A stretch of DNA of 64,000 bases, taken from positions 251,349 to 315,348 of the forward strand of contig UCHV01000005.1 in the NCBI GenBank assembly GCA_900472395.1, given 5' to 3'. The notes beneath the pieces are model-generated. The model worked only from the letters and a program-made list of their open reading frames with translations. It did no database searches and was not told where the DNA came from. The position numbers and the translations under genes were made by a program. The DNA comes from Hyphomicrobiales bacterium. GTDB lineage: Bacteria > Pseudomonadota > Alphaproteobacteria > Rhizobiales > Rhizobiaceae. This document shows, piece after piece, positions 1 to 12,676 of the stretch. Numbering within the stretch: the stretch's first letter is position 1; every line of letters starts with the position of its first letter.

Positions 1-1149
1 ACTCCGATACATGCTCAGGCAGACCGAGGTTTCAAGGCTTGGATCTCAAATTTCTATGAGACCGCAGCCCAGAGCGGCATCACCCGCTCGACCTACAACA
101 AGGCCTTTGCCGGCATCAGCACGCCTGATCAGGACGTGCTGCAAAAGGCTCAGTACCAGCCCGAATTCAAGTCGAAGATATGGGATTATCTGGATAGCCG
201 CGTAAACCCCTATACGGTCAAGATCGGCCGTGAAATGAAGGCCCGCCATGGCCGCCTCCTCAACGCCATCGAGCGTCAGTACGGTGTCGATCAGAACATC
301 GTTCTGGCCATCTGGTCGATGGAATCCAACTATGGCGCCGCACTCGAAAACCCGGAACGTCTGCACCATGTGCCGCAGGCCCTAGCCACGCTCGCATGGG
401 CCGATCCGAAACGCTCCAAGTTCGGCCGCACCCAGCTGATCGCCGCGCTGAAAATCCTGCAGGCCGGCGATGTGACGCCAAAACAGCTGACCGGCTCTTG
501 GGCCGGCGCCATGGGTCATACGCAGTTCATTCCGACCAGCTACCTGCTTTACGCGGTCGATGCAGATGGCAACGGCAAACGCGACATCTGGCATTCCGTG
601 CCGGACGCACTGGCGACGGCGGCCAACCTGCTGTCCAAGAACGGCTGGACCTCCGGCAAGACCTGGGGTTACGAAGCAGCCCTTCCGGCCGGCGCCGCCA
701 GATATGAAGGCCAGACCAAGACGATTGCCCAGTGGGCAGCGCTCGGTTTCACCCGGCCCAACGGCAAGGGCTTCCCGCGTGGCGGTGATCGCGCGACGCT
801 GAAGCTGATGGCGGGATCGAACGGCCCGGCATTCCTGATGATGAAAAACTTCTTCACCATCAAGAAATACAATGCCGCTGACAGCTACGCACTCGCCGTC
901 GGCCTTCTTGCCGACCAGATTGCCGGCTACGGCGGCATGCAGCAACGCTGGCCACGCCCGGAAGGCACGCTCGACATCTCGGAGAAATTCGAGCTGCAGT
1001 CGCGCATGAAGGAACTCGGTTATTACGATGGCGAAGTCGATGGCAATTTCGGCTCCGGCTCGAAAGCCGCCATTTCCGCCATCCAGAAGCGCCTCGGCAT
1101 GCAGCAGGACGGCGAGCCTTCGCATTCGCTTCTGAAGGCCATCCGCTGA
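1..1149 (+). CDS. Lytic murein transglycosylase, MltB type (5' end outside window)
   Basis: The reading frame is open from base 1, so the start codon lies to the left of the window. The protein should cleave peptidoglycan glycan strands in the periplasm to anhydromuropeptides. The visible part shows an SLT_2/MltB-type catalytic domain: the motif WSMESNYGA, whose Glu codon is at 322-324, fits the catalytic acid, and GAMGHTQFIPTSY follows at about 508-546. The last 65 or so residues form a PG_binding_1 domain (ELQSRMKELGYYDGEVDGNF), which anchors the enzyme to the wall. The next gene begins about 85 bases downstream on the same strand and is also envelope-related. The family is clear; the precise paralogue is not. 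Confidence 0.9.
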   Translation, partial: TPIHAQADRGFKAWISNFYETAAQSGITRSTYNKAFAGISTPDQDVLQKAQYQPEFKSKIWDYLDSRVNPYTVKIGREMKARHGRLLNAIERQYGVDQNIVLAIWSMESNYGAALENPERLHHVPQALATLAWADPKRSKFGRTQLIAALKILQAGDVTPKQLTGSWAGAMGHTQFIPTSYLLYAVDADGNGKRDIWHSVPDALATAANLLSKNGWTSGKTWGYEAALPAGAARYEGQTKTIAQWAALGFTRPNGKGFPRGGDRATLKLMAGSNGPAFLMMKNFFTIKKYNAADSYALAVGLLADQIAGYGGMQQRWPRPEGTLDISEKFELQSRMKELGYYDGEVDGNFGSGSKAAISAIQKRLGMQQDGEPSHSLLKAIR

Positions 1150-1233
1150 CCGCAGGTGTGATCGGCCAACCGATTGACAGTCAAGCCGGGCTGCGATCCA
1201 CTCGCAGCCCGTAACAATATGGACGGCAGGGAC

Positions 1234-2475
1234 ATGAAGTCTGCACGGCTCCTCATCCGGGAACGCACGAAGTCATTGGCAAAGCGGCTTGTCATCGCCC
1301 TGATGGCCGCCATCACCGCCCTGCCCGCCACCATCACGCCGGTCGCCGCGCAGGAACGCCGTTATTACCTGGAGGATCGCCGATACGAGCAGCCGCGTCG
1401 CCGCACACTGATGGACATGTTTTTCGGTGATCGCCGCCAGCGCGACCGTTCCGTTATCGAAATGCAGCCGCGCCGGCAGAGACGCGCGGCACCTGCCTCG
1501 ACGCCGCGCCGCCCGGTGCGCACCGCACCGGCAGTCGCCCCTGTTATCGCCAGCGAGCCCCCGCCCGCCCCTGTCCAGAAGCTGGAAAACGCCAGGAAGG
1601 TGCTGGTTGTGGGTGATTTCATGGCCGGCCGTCTTGCCGGCGGCCTGGAAGCAGCCTTCGCGGAAAACCCGGGCGTGGTCGTGATCGATCATGCCGAAAC
1701 GGCGTCCGGCCTTGTTCGCCAGGACCATTACGACTGGCCACAGGCACTGCCCGACATGATCGCCAACGAAAAGCCGGCGCTTGTGGTGGTGATGATCGGT
1801 TCCAACGACCGCCAGCAGATCGACAGCAGCGATGCGCGCGAGAAATTCCGTACCGAACGCTGGTTCGAGATCTACAAGCAGCGCGTCAAGGAATTCGGCC
1901 AGATCGTTCGCGATCACGACCTGCCGCTGCTTTGGGTGGGTCTGCCGGCCTTCCAGTCGGCATCGATGACTTCAGATGCCGTCACACTCAACACCATATA
2001 CCGCAGCCAGGCGGAAGAAGTCGGCGGCGAATTTGTCGATATCTGGGACGGGTTTGTCGACGAGGACGGCAAATTCATCGTCACAGGCTCCGACGTCAAT
2101 GGCCAGCAGGTGCGCCTGCGCAGTGCCGATGGCATCAACATGACCGAAGCAGGAAGGCAAAAGCTCGCCTTTTACGTGGAAAAGGTCGCCCGCCGCCATC
2201 TCGGCGATGTGCCGGCAACCGACATGGTCAATCTCGACGGCAGCAACCTGCCCGCCCTGCCCGTGCTTCCCGGCACACCGATGGCGGCCGTCGTCTCCAC
2301 CCAGCCGATAGCATTGTCCGATCCGGACCTCGACGGCGGCACGGACCTGCTCGGCGCAAGCGCTCCCGCGCCGGCATCGACACGGTCACCGCGCGATCTT
2401 CTGGTGACACGTGGCGAACTGCCGGAGGCACCGGCCGGCCGTGTGGACGATTACCGGATCAAGACGACGCAGTAG
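1234..2475 (+). CDS. DUF459 / SGNH-fold exported protein, probably catalytically degenerate
   Basis: About 413 residues. The chosen ATG gives a basic N-terminus and a hydrophobic segment ending in TPVAA-QE, a plausible signal peptide; an in-frame ATG at 1219 is the alternative. Residues 30-110 are rich in Arg, Pro and Ala. An SGNH-like core follows: KVLVVGDFMAGRLAGG (block I), MIGSNDRQQ (block III, intact) and DGINMTEAGR (block V). The block I Ser is replaced by Phe and the block V His by Asn, so ordinary SGNH hydrolase chemistry is doubtful. DUF459 proteins of rhizobia often sit beside lytic transglycosylases, as here, which suggests a cell-wall role. Its 3' end overlaps the convergent gene by 17 bases. 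Confidence 0.75.
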   Translation: MKSARLLIRERTKSLAKRLVIALMAAITALPATITPVAAQERRYYLEDRRYEQPRRRTLMDMFFGDRRQRDRSVIEMQPRRQRRAAPASTPRRPVRTAPAVAPVIASEPPPAPVQKLENARKVLVVGDFMAGRLAGGLEAAFAENPGVVVIDHAETASGLVRQDHYDWPQALPDMIANEKPALVVVMIGSNDRQQIDSSDAREKFRTERWFEIYKQRVKEFGQIVRDHDLPLLWVGLPAFQSASMTSDAVTLNTIYRSQAEEVGGEFVDIWDGFVDEDGKFIVTGSDVNGQQVRLRSADGINMTEAGRQKLAFYVEKVARRHLGDVPATDMVNLDGSNLPALPVLPGTPMAAVVSTQPIALSDPDLDGGTDLLGASAPAPASTRSPRDLLVTRGELPEAPAGRVDDYRIKTTQ

Positions 2476-2929
2476 GATGGGTCCGCGCTCTCGCGGATGC
2501 CGCTGCGTGATCGACCTTGTCGATAAAAGCCTGCGCGCGCGGGATGACATCATGCAGATACTGATCCGGCCCCAGCATCTTGCGAGCGTTCAATTCCGCC
2601 GTGTCGAGCAGATCGAAATCGACGATCTCGATTGAAAAACTCCAGCCGGGATATCGTTGCGACCAGCCCTTGGCGTGATGCGCCAGCAACCGCTCCCGCA
2701 ACGAATAACCGTGATAGTCAAAAACGACAGTCCCGTCCGTCACATAGGCATGTCCACCGGCAAGATCGTCCGCCGGAATGATGCGCTCCGCATGAAAGCC
2801 CGGCAAAGGCGGATGGCGCAGGAACGTCCCTGCCAGCAACGCACATGCACCATGCCCGAAGAAGATGCGATCGGGCAAAGCCCACCGTCTTTCCGGGTTC
2901 CTCTTGATGCCGTGCTTGAGAACATACAT
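2459..2929 (-). CDS. Conserved hypothetical protein
   Basis: A 156-residue soluble protein that I do not recognise. The ATG at 2929 is preferred over a TTG at 2980 because the latter would put the start inside the terminator of the glt operon. There is no clear signal peptide or membrane segment. It has several aromatic and His residues in the middle (DGTVVFDYHGYS, HHAKGWSQRYPGW) and a charged C-terminus. The composition looks coding and the gene fills the space between two well-supported genes. The last 17 bases overlap the 3' end of the convergent DUF459 gene. No function is proposed. Confidence 0.6.
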   Translation of the reverse strand: MYVLKHGIKRNPERRWALPDRIFFGHGACALLAGTFLRHPPLPGFHAERIIPADDLAGGHAYVTDGTVVFDYHGYSLRERLLAHHAKGWSQRYPGWSFSIEIVDFDLLDTAELNARKMLGPDQYLHDVIPRAQAFIDKVDHAAASARARTHPTASS

Positions 2930-2978
2930 GGCAATGAAGGTGCGGTGATTCCATTTTAGCGTCAAACACCGGCGCAAC

Positions 2979-3009
2979 AAAAAGCCCCTCGCCAGAATGA
3001 CGAGAGGCT
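2979..3009 (-). terminator. Rho-independent terminator of the glt operon
   Basis: An inverted repeat AGCC-x-CTCG / CGAG-x-GGCT with a short loop is followed on the minus strand by TTTTTGTT. It lies about 30 bases past the gltD stop codon, the right position and orientation to end the gltB-vapBC-gltD transcript. Confidence 0.7.
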
Positions 3010-3037
3010 GATCTTCAATCGCGATGAAGCGCGAAAA

Positions 3038-4492
3038 TTAACGCGGCAGAACCGAAGCGCCCATCAGCGCCTCATCCACCGCCCGCGCCACCTGACGGCC
3101 TTCGCGGATCGCCCAGACGACCAGCGACTGGCCGCGGCGAACGTCGCCGGCGACATAGAGCTTGTCGATCGAGGTCTTGTAGTCACGCTCGTTGGCAACG
3201 ACGTTGGTGGAGCCGCGACGGTCTGTGTTCAGTTCGAGCTTGCCTTCCAGTTCCGAAAGCACGCCCGTGGTCATCGGGCCGGAGAAGCCGATGGCGATGA
3301 AGGCGAGATCGGCCTTGATGATGAAATCCGTGCCGGCGATCGGCTTGCGGCGCTCGTCCACCTGGCAGCAACGCACGCCGGTCAGAACACCGTCTTCGCC
3401 GACAAATTCAAGCGTCGCCACCTGGAATTCGCGGTTGGCGCCTTCGGCCTGGCTGGACGAGGTGCGCATCTTGGTGGCCCAGAACGGCCAGACGGCAAGC
3501 TTGTCTTCCTTTTCAGGCGGCATCGGGCGGATGTCGAGCTGTGTCACCTTGACGGCGCCCTGACGGAAAGCCGTGCCGACGCAGTCCGACGCGGTATCGC
3601 CGCCGCCGACAACAACGACATGCTTGGCACCGGCAAGGATCGGTTCTGCCGGCCAGCCGGTCGAGTCAATGTTTTCGCGGCCAACGCGGCGGTTCTGCTG
3701 CACGAGGTAAGGCATGGCATCGTAAACGCCGTGCAGTTCGACGCCGGGAATGCCGGCCGGACGCGGGGTTTCCGAACCGCCGCAATAGATGACGGCGTCG
3801 TGTTCGGCCATCAGTTCTTCGGTCGGCTTGTCTACGCCGATATTGACGCCGTAATGGAAGGTGACGCCTTCGCCGGTCATCTGTTCGACGCGGCGGTCGA
3901 TGAAGTTCTTTTCCATCTTGAAGTCGGGAATGCCGTAACGCAGCAGGCCGCCGGCCTTCGTCTCGCGCTCATAGACATGCACTTCGTGACCGGCGCGAGC
4001 GAGCTGCTGGGCAGCGGCCATGCCGGCAGGCCCCGAACCGATGATCGCGACCTTGCGGCCGGTTTTGACAGTTGCCGGCTGCGGCACGATGTAACCCAGC
4101 TCGTAGGCCTTGTCGGCAATCGCCTGCTCGACGGTCTTGATGGCGACCGGCGCATCTTCGAGGTTCAGCGTGCAGGCTTCCTCGCACGGGGCGGGACAGA
4201 CGCGACCGGTGAATTCCGGAAAGTTGTTGGTGGAGTGGAGGTTGCGGATCGCCTCTTCCCACTTGTTGTTATAGACCAGATCGTTCCAGTCGGGGATCTG
4301 GTTGTGCACGGGACAGCCCGTCGGGCCATGACAGAACGGAATGCCGCAATCCATGCAGCGCGCCGCCTGTTTGGTGACTTCCGCATCCGACATGGGAATG
4401 GTGAACTCGCGGAAATGGCGAATACGGTCCGACGCCGGCTGGTACTTGCCAACCTGCCGGTCGATTTCCATGAAACCCGTAACCTTGCCCAT
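3038..4492 (-). CDS. gltD: Glutamate synthase (NADPH) small subunit
   Basis: 484 residues, the usual length. The beta subunit of NADPH-GOGAT takes electrons from NADPH through FAD and iron-sulfur centres and passes them to GltB for reductive transfer of the glutamine amide to 2-oxoglutarate. Visible features are the N-terminal Cys-rich iron-sulfur region (ARCMDCGIPFCHG, GCPVHNQIPDW, CPAPCEEACTLN), an FAD-binding GSGPAGMAAAQQLA motif, an NADPH-binding VVGGGDTASDC motif, and a C-terminal AGDVRRGQSLVVWA segment. The gene is last in the minus-strand operon, 26 bases after vapC and about 750 bases from gltB, so the two subunits are split by the toxin-antitoxin pair. A terminator follows. Confidence 0.96.
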   Translation of the reverse strand: MGKVTGFMEIDRQVGKYQPASDRIRHFREFTIPMSDAEVTKQAARCMDCGIPFCHGPTGCPVHNQIPDWNDLVYNNKWEEAIRNLHSTNNFPEFTGRVCPAPCEEACTLNLEDAPVAIKTVEQAIADKAYELGYIVPQPATVKTGRKVAIIGSGPAGMAAAQQLARAGHEVHVYERETKAGGLLRYGIPDFKMEKNFIDRRVEQMTGEGVTFHYGVNIGVDKPTEELMAEHDAVIYCGGSETPRPAGIPGVELHGVYDAMPYLVQQNRRVGRENIDSTGWPAEPILAGAKHVVVVGGGDTASDCVGTAFRQGAVKVTQLDIRPMPPEKEDKLAVWPFWATKMRTSSSQAEGANREFQVATLEFVGEDGVLTGVRCCQVDERRKPIAGTDFIIKADLAFIAIGFSGPMTTGVLSELEGKLELNTDRRGSTNVVANERDYKTSIDKLYVAGDVRRGQSLVVWAIREGRQVARAVDEALMGASVLPR

Positions 4493-4518
4493 GTCTCAAT
4501 CCCTATTCCGTCACCGCG

Positions 4519-4914
4519 CTATCGCAGCCAGTTTTCGATCTTCAATCCCGGCACGCGGGAAAACTCACTTTCATTACCGGTCACCAGGACCGCATCCAGA
4601 GCCAGAGCATGCGCCGCGATCCAGAGATCGTTCGGACCTATGTTCTTTCCCTGTCGCAACGCCAGCCGCGCATCGGCATAACGCTGGTCAGTTGGTAGCT
4701 GAAGGGGAGCAACAAAAAGTCGTCGCGTGACCGCAGACACCTTTTTGGACAGCTCCTCCGAGCCATTTTTCTTCACGCCGTACCAGATCTCACCATGGGT
4801 GATGATGCTGATGAAGGCGTTCTCTTCTCCTACCTCAAGCAAGCGCTCGAACGCCTTGCCACGCGGATCCCTCACAATCGCCGAGACGATGTTGGTGTCG
4901 AGCATGAACCGCAT
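4519..4914 (-). CDS. vapC: PIN-domain toxin, VapC type
   Basis: 131 residues, typical of VapC ribonucleases. The PIN acidic residues are visible: Asp6 in FMLDTNIVSA, Glu42 in THGEIWYG, and Asp96 in PNDLWIAAHA; the fourth acidic position falls in VTGNESEF. Members cut specific RNAs, often initiator tRNA, when released from the antitoxin. The ATG overlaps the stop of vapB by one base (TGATG), which implies translational coupling. The pair lies inside the gltB-gltD operon in the same orientation, so it is probably read both from glt transcripts and from its own promoter. Family assignment is firm; the RNA target is unknown. Confidence 0.9.
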   Translation of the reverse strand: MRFMLDTNIVSAIVRDPRGKAFERLLEVGEENAFISIITHGEIWYGVKKNGSEELSKKVSAVTRRLFVAPLQLPTDQRYADARLALRQGKNIGPNDLWIAAHALALDAVLVTGNESEFSRVPGLKIENWLR

Positions 4915-5186
4915 CAGAACTCGACTTCCCCAAGCGGCGCCAGATCCTCGTCATCAACAACGAAGTCATCGCCAACCCAAGGTTCCGCCGTCTTGAGGTA
5001 ATCGATCAGGCCGGCGGTGACCGCAGTTCGCATCAAGATCGATCCGTCTGGCTGCTTCACCAGCATGGCCCTATCGCCATCAATCTCGAACTCTTTTGGT
5101 ATCCGCACCGCACGGCTTCGACCGTTCTTGAAAATGGCGACTTTAACCTCGCCATCTTCTGGTGTTTGCTTCACATGCTCATTCAT
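4914..5186 (-). CDS. vapB: Antitoxin, AbrB/SpoVT-type VapB
   Basis: About 90 residues from the ATG at 5186, which is preceded by GGAG at a good distance; upstream in-frame ATGs at 5198 and 5207 fall in the promoter/operator and lack this. The N-terminal half is a swapped-hairpin AbrB DNA-binding domain (VKVAIFKNGRSRAVRIPKEF), and the acidic C-terminal half (VGDDFVVDDEDLAPLGEVEF) is the sort of region that blocks a PIN toxin. VapB proteins neutralise VapC and repress their own promoter. The gene begins 58 bases after the gltB stop codon and is coupled to vapC. Confidence 0.88.
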   Translation of the reverse strand: MNEHVKQTPEDGEVKVAIFKNGRSRAVRIPKEFEIDGDRAMLVKQPDGSILMRTAVTAGLIDYLKTAEPWVGDDFVVDDEDLAPLGEVEF

Positions 5187-5205
5187 GTCTCGCTCCATCG
5201 CCGTC

Positions 5206-5243
5206 ATATGCCGCCAGCATATCACATCAATGGGGCTTGTTAA
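5206..5243 (-). promoter_or_regulatory. Candidate vapBC promoter and autoregulatory palindrome
   Basis: In the 58-base gap between gltB and vapB, the minus strand carries TTAACA (5243-5238), a 16-base spacer, and TATGCT (5221-5216), a plausible sigma-70 promoter. A perfect palindrome ATATGC-N5-GCATAT (5206-5222) covers the -10 hexamer, which is where VapB-VapC complexes normally bind to repress. The arrangement is read from sequence; function is inferred. Confidence 0.5.
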
Positions 5244-5244
5244 A

Positions 5245-9966
<4,722 letters not shown>

Positions 9967-10469
9967 CGTCAGTCCTCCAGTTGGCCGCTCCAGCGGGCAA
10001 GGTGGTATCGGTTCATTGCGCGGAACGAGATGCGGGTGTCGCACATCAATCCGAAATTCATGCGACAATCCTGACGCCATTCGGAACTGCCCGGTCGGAC
10101 AAATGCAACATCCAGAGGAGGCAGCATAACCCGATTTGGAGCCGACGTCAGCGGAGAAACAGGCCCGTCGCCGGGCGCTTCCCTTAAAAATAGGACAGTC
10201 ACTATGACCTATTTCACATTTGGTATGACATGAAAGTTAATATGTCACAAGGGGTAGCCGCAAGATTCAAATCGGACAAAACGACACAAGAATACCGATT
10301 GACGCCCGTCCAGCGCAATAAAATTACCCAAAAATCCAAAAGCCATTCCTGTGATTGCGAGTACGAAAGGTCCGTCGACATGGCGCGGCTTTTCCGTTGA
10401 TTGGCGTCGCAAAAGCCTTAAGCTCGCCGCATCTCCCGAACTTCTGCGCATTTCGTAACAGGATCCTCC
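9967..10469. other. Intergenic region between divergent gltB and threonine aldolase genes
   Basis: A 503-base non-coding stretch. Short open frames here have poor coding character and no ribosome-binding sites. It must contain the promoters of gltB (leftward) and of the threonine aldolase gene (rightward). The only clear structure is the TGACAT / ATGTCA dyad at 10226-10247, listed separately; the part from 10260 to 10460 is AT-richer than the genes and shows nothing else I can support. Confidence 0.6.
10226..10247. promoter_or_regulatory. Inverted repeat TGACAT-N10-ATGTCA upstream of gltB
   Basis: Two perfect 6-base arms separated by 10 bases, about one helical turn each side of the centre, lie 260 bases upstream of gltB in an AT-rich patch. 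The minus strand also reads TTGTGA 17 bases before CATACC across it, a possible promoter for the glt operon. This is a candidate operator; no regulator is assigned. Confidence 0.35.
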
Positions 10470-11522
10470 ATGTTCTTCGCATCCGATAACTGGGCTGGCG
10501 CCCACCCTGCCATCAACGAACGTCTTTCGAAGGAATCCACCCGCTTCGCCTCGGCCTACGGCTCAAGCGATCTCGACAAGTCGATCGAGGTCCGTTTCAA
10601 CGAAATTTTCGAACGAGAAGTCGCAGTGTTTTTCGTCGCGACCGGCACAGCCGCCAACTCGCTGTCGCTTGCCAGCATCGCCCGCGCCGGCGGCCTCACC
10701 TTCTGTCACTCGGAAGCGCATATCATCGAGGACGAGTGCGGCGCGCCGGACTTCTTTTCCGGCATGCGCATGGTCGCAGTCGAAGGGCCGGACGGCAAGA
10801 TGCTGCCGGAAAACCTGATCAGCCGCATCGCCCGTTACCCGCAGGATGCCATCCACCACGGCCGCGCCGCCGCCATTTCGATGACGCAGGCAACCGAGGC
10901 CGGCACCGTTTATACGCTGGACGAAATCAACGCGATTGCCAAGATCGCCAAGGATAACGGCCTGCCGCTGCATATGGACGGCGCGCGTTTTGCCAACGCC
11001 CTAATGGCGCTCGGCTGCACGCCGGCGGAAATGACCTGGAAACGCGGCGTCGATGTCCTGTCCTTCGGCGGCACCAAGAATGGTTGCTGGTGCGCTGAGG
11101 CAATCGTCTTCTTCGATCCGCAGCTCGCCAAGGATTTTGCCTTCCTGCGCAAGCGCACCGCCCAGCTTTTCTCCAAGTCCCGTTTCATCGCCGCCCAGTT
11201 CGACGCCTATCTGAAGGATGATCTGTGGCTGGGTCTTGCCGGCCACGCCAACGAGATGGCCAATCGCCTTCGCGCCGGTTTCGGCTCACTCAACAGCGCC
11301 CGCCTAGCCTGGCCCACCCAGGCAAACGAAGTGTTCGCCATCCTGCCGAAATCCTCGGCCAAGGCGGCGCAGGAAAACGGCGCGAAGTTTTACGACTGGC
11401 TGGAACCACGCGACATGCCCGAAAAGGTCTCCGCCGACGAAGTGCTGATCCGTATGGTGACGAGCTTTGCCACGACGGAAGAGGATGTGGATCAGTTTCT
11501 GTCGATCTGCGCTTCGGCTTGA
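10470..11522 (+). CDS. ltaE: Low-specificity L-threonine aldolase family protein
   Basis: 350 residues. A PLP-dependent fold-type I enzyme that splits L-threonine or allo-threonine into glycine and acetaldehyde in the cytoplasm. Evidence: the N-terminal FFASDNWAGAHP, the substrate-site FVATGTAANSLSLA, the cofactor Asp in PLHMDGARFANAL (Asp170) and the Schiff-base Lys203 in SFGGTKNGCW. The ATG follows CAGGATCCTCC, which supplies a Shine-Dalgarno-like AGGA. It stands alone on the plus strand, and is followed by a RIME-like repeat before the convergent LysR gene. Some family members prefer 3-hydroxy amino acids other than threonine, so the exact substrate is open. Confidence 0.92.
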   Translation: MFFASDNWAGAHPAINERLSKESTRFASAYGSSDLDKSIEVRFNEIFEREVAVFFVATGTAANSLSLASIARAGGLTFCHSEAHIIEDECGAPDFFSGMRMVAVEGPDGKMLPENLISRIARYPQDAIHHGRAAAISMTQATEAGTVYTLDEINAIAKIAKDNGLPLHMDGARFANALMALGCTPAEMTWKRGVDVLSFGGTKNGCWCAEAIVFFDPQLAKDFAFLRKRTAQLFSKSRFIAAQFDAYLKDDLWLGLAGHANEMANRLRAGFGSLNSARLAWPTQANEVFAILPKSSAKAAQENGAKFYDWLEPRDMPEKVSADEVLIRMVTSFATTEEDVDQFLSICASA

Positions 11523-11562
11523 TAAGGCCGCAGAGCAGCTGGCCGCGCGGCTTGCTCCCTTC

Positions 11563-11708
11563 GATCTCCCCCCATGTGGGGGAGATGTCACCGAAAGGTG
11601 ACAGAGGGGGGTAAGCAACGGTGCGGCGAGTGGGTCGAAAGCGAAATTTGCGTGAGCATTACCCCCCTCTGCCCTGCCGGGCATCTCCCCCACATGGGGG
11701 GAGATCGG
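11563..11708. repeat. RIME-like palindromic repeat, copy 1 (two arms, tail to tail)
   Basis: Two inverted arms of about 50 bases (11563-11614 and 11659-11708) are separated by 44 bases. Each arm starts with the palindrome CTCCCCCCATGTGGGGGAG and then has a shorter second palindrome (GTCACC-GAAA-GGTGAC in the left arm, GCCCTGCCGGGC in the right) and ends in a G-run plus GTAA. This architecture matches the rhizobial intergenic mosaic elements (RIME). It sits between convergent genes. A second copy with the arms in the opposite order is at 34450-34634. Confidence 0.8.
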
Positions 11709-11734
11709 CTGGGCGCGCCCTCCCACTCACCAAC

Positions 11735-12577
11735 TCACGGCACGATCCGCGCAGTAATCAAACTGGACACCGCTTCCACCAGCACCGCATCCGCACCTCG
11801 CCGCGGCACCAGCACAAATTCGATATCCTCCAGATCCGGCAGACGCCCCGGCGCTATCTCGCGTAATCCCGCCGGCGCCATGCTGCGCGGCTGCACCAGC
11901 ACACCCATACCGGCTCTCGCCGCCGCCGTCAGTCCGGAAAGACTGCCGCAGGTACAGACGATCCGCCATGCGATATTGCTCTGATCCAGCGCCTGTTGCG
12001 CCACCTTTCGCGTGATGCTCGGCGGCGGAAAGGCGATCAGCGGCACGACATCGACCCGCGACAGCACATCGGAATCGCGCGCCAGCCAGACCAGCGGCTC
12101 ACGATACAGAAGCCGCCCGTGCGTTTCTCCGAGATGCCGTTTTGCCAGCACCAGATCGAGTTCGCCAACCTCCTGCATCTGGAAGAGGACGCCGCTCAAG
12201 GCAACGGTCAACTCCAGGTCCACCCACGGATGCAGCCGGCTGAAATCCTCCAGTATGGCGGTCAGCCGGCTGGCCACCACATCTTCCGAAACACCCAGCC
12301 GCAAACGCCCGCGCAACCGGCTTTCGCCGAACAGCGACGCCACCTTGCCGTTGAGATCGAGCATGCCCCGCGCATAACCGAGCAGCGCCTCGCCATCTGC
12401 CGTCAGCCGAACCTGATGGGTGTCGCGCTGCACCAATTGCCGACCGAGCGATTTCTCAAGCCGCTGGATATGCTGGCTGATGGTCGATTGAGCGATGCCC
12501 AACCGTTCGGCAGCGAGGGTAAAACTGCCGGCCTGTTGCAGCATCACGAAACTTTCGAGATGATGGAGATTGAGCAC
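11735..12577 (-). CDS. LysR-family transcriptional regulator
   Basis: 280 residues, slightly short for the family (about 300). The N-terminal winged helix is typical: LESFVMLQQAGSFTLAAERL, then AQSTISQHIQRLE. The rest is a periplasmic-binding-protein-like effector domain. The start is GTG, preceded by AGGA five bases upstream; no in-frame ATG gives a complete helix-turn-helix. It is divergent from the symporter gene with 99 bases between them, the usual arrangement when a LysR protein controls its neighbour. Related rhizobial proteins include regulators of transport and amino-acid genes; the effector is unknown. The RIME-like repeat lies just past its 3' end. Confidence 0.88.
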   Translation of the reverse strand: MLNLHHLESFVMLQQAGSFTLAAERLGIAQSTISQHIQRLEKSLGRQLVQRDTHQVRLTADGEALLGYARGMLDLNGKVASLFGESRLRGRLRLGVSEDVVASRLTAILEDFSRLHPWVDLELTVALSGVLFQMQEVGELDLVLAKRHLGETHGRLLYREPLVWLARDSDVLSRVDVVPLIAFPPPSITRKVAQQALDQSNIAWRIVCTCGSLSGLTAAARAGMGVLVQPRSMAPAGLREIAPGRLPDLEDIEFVLVPRRGADAVLVEAVSSLITARIVP

Positions 12578-12676
12578 GCCTATCCTGCTTCGTGATAACT
12601 GTTAATTGTTGCATCGCAGTTCATGATAAGGGAAGACGCTGCCGAACCGAAGAAAAATCAGTGTCAGGGAATATCC

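Noticed and set aside
10245-10505. Minus-strand frame between gltB and the threonine aldolase gene
   Set aside because: It runs into the start of the aldolase gene and lacks coding character.
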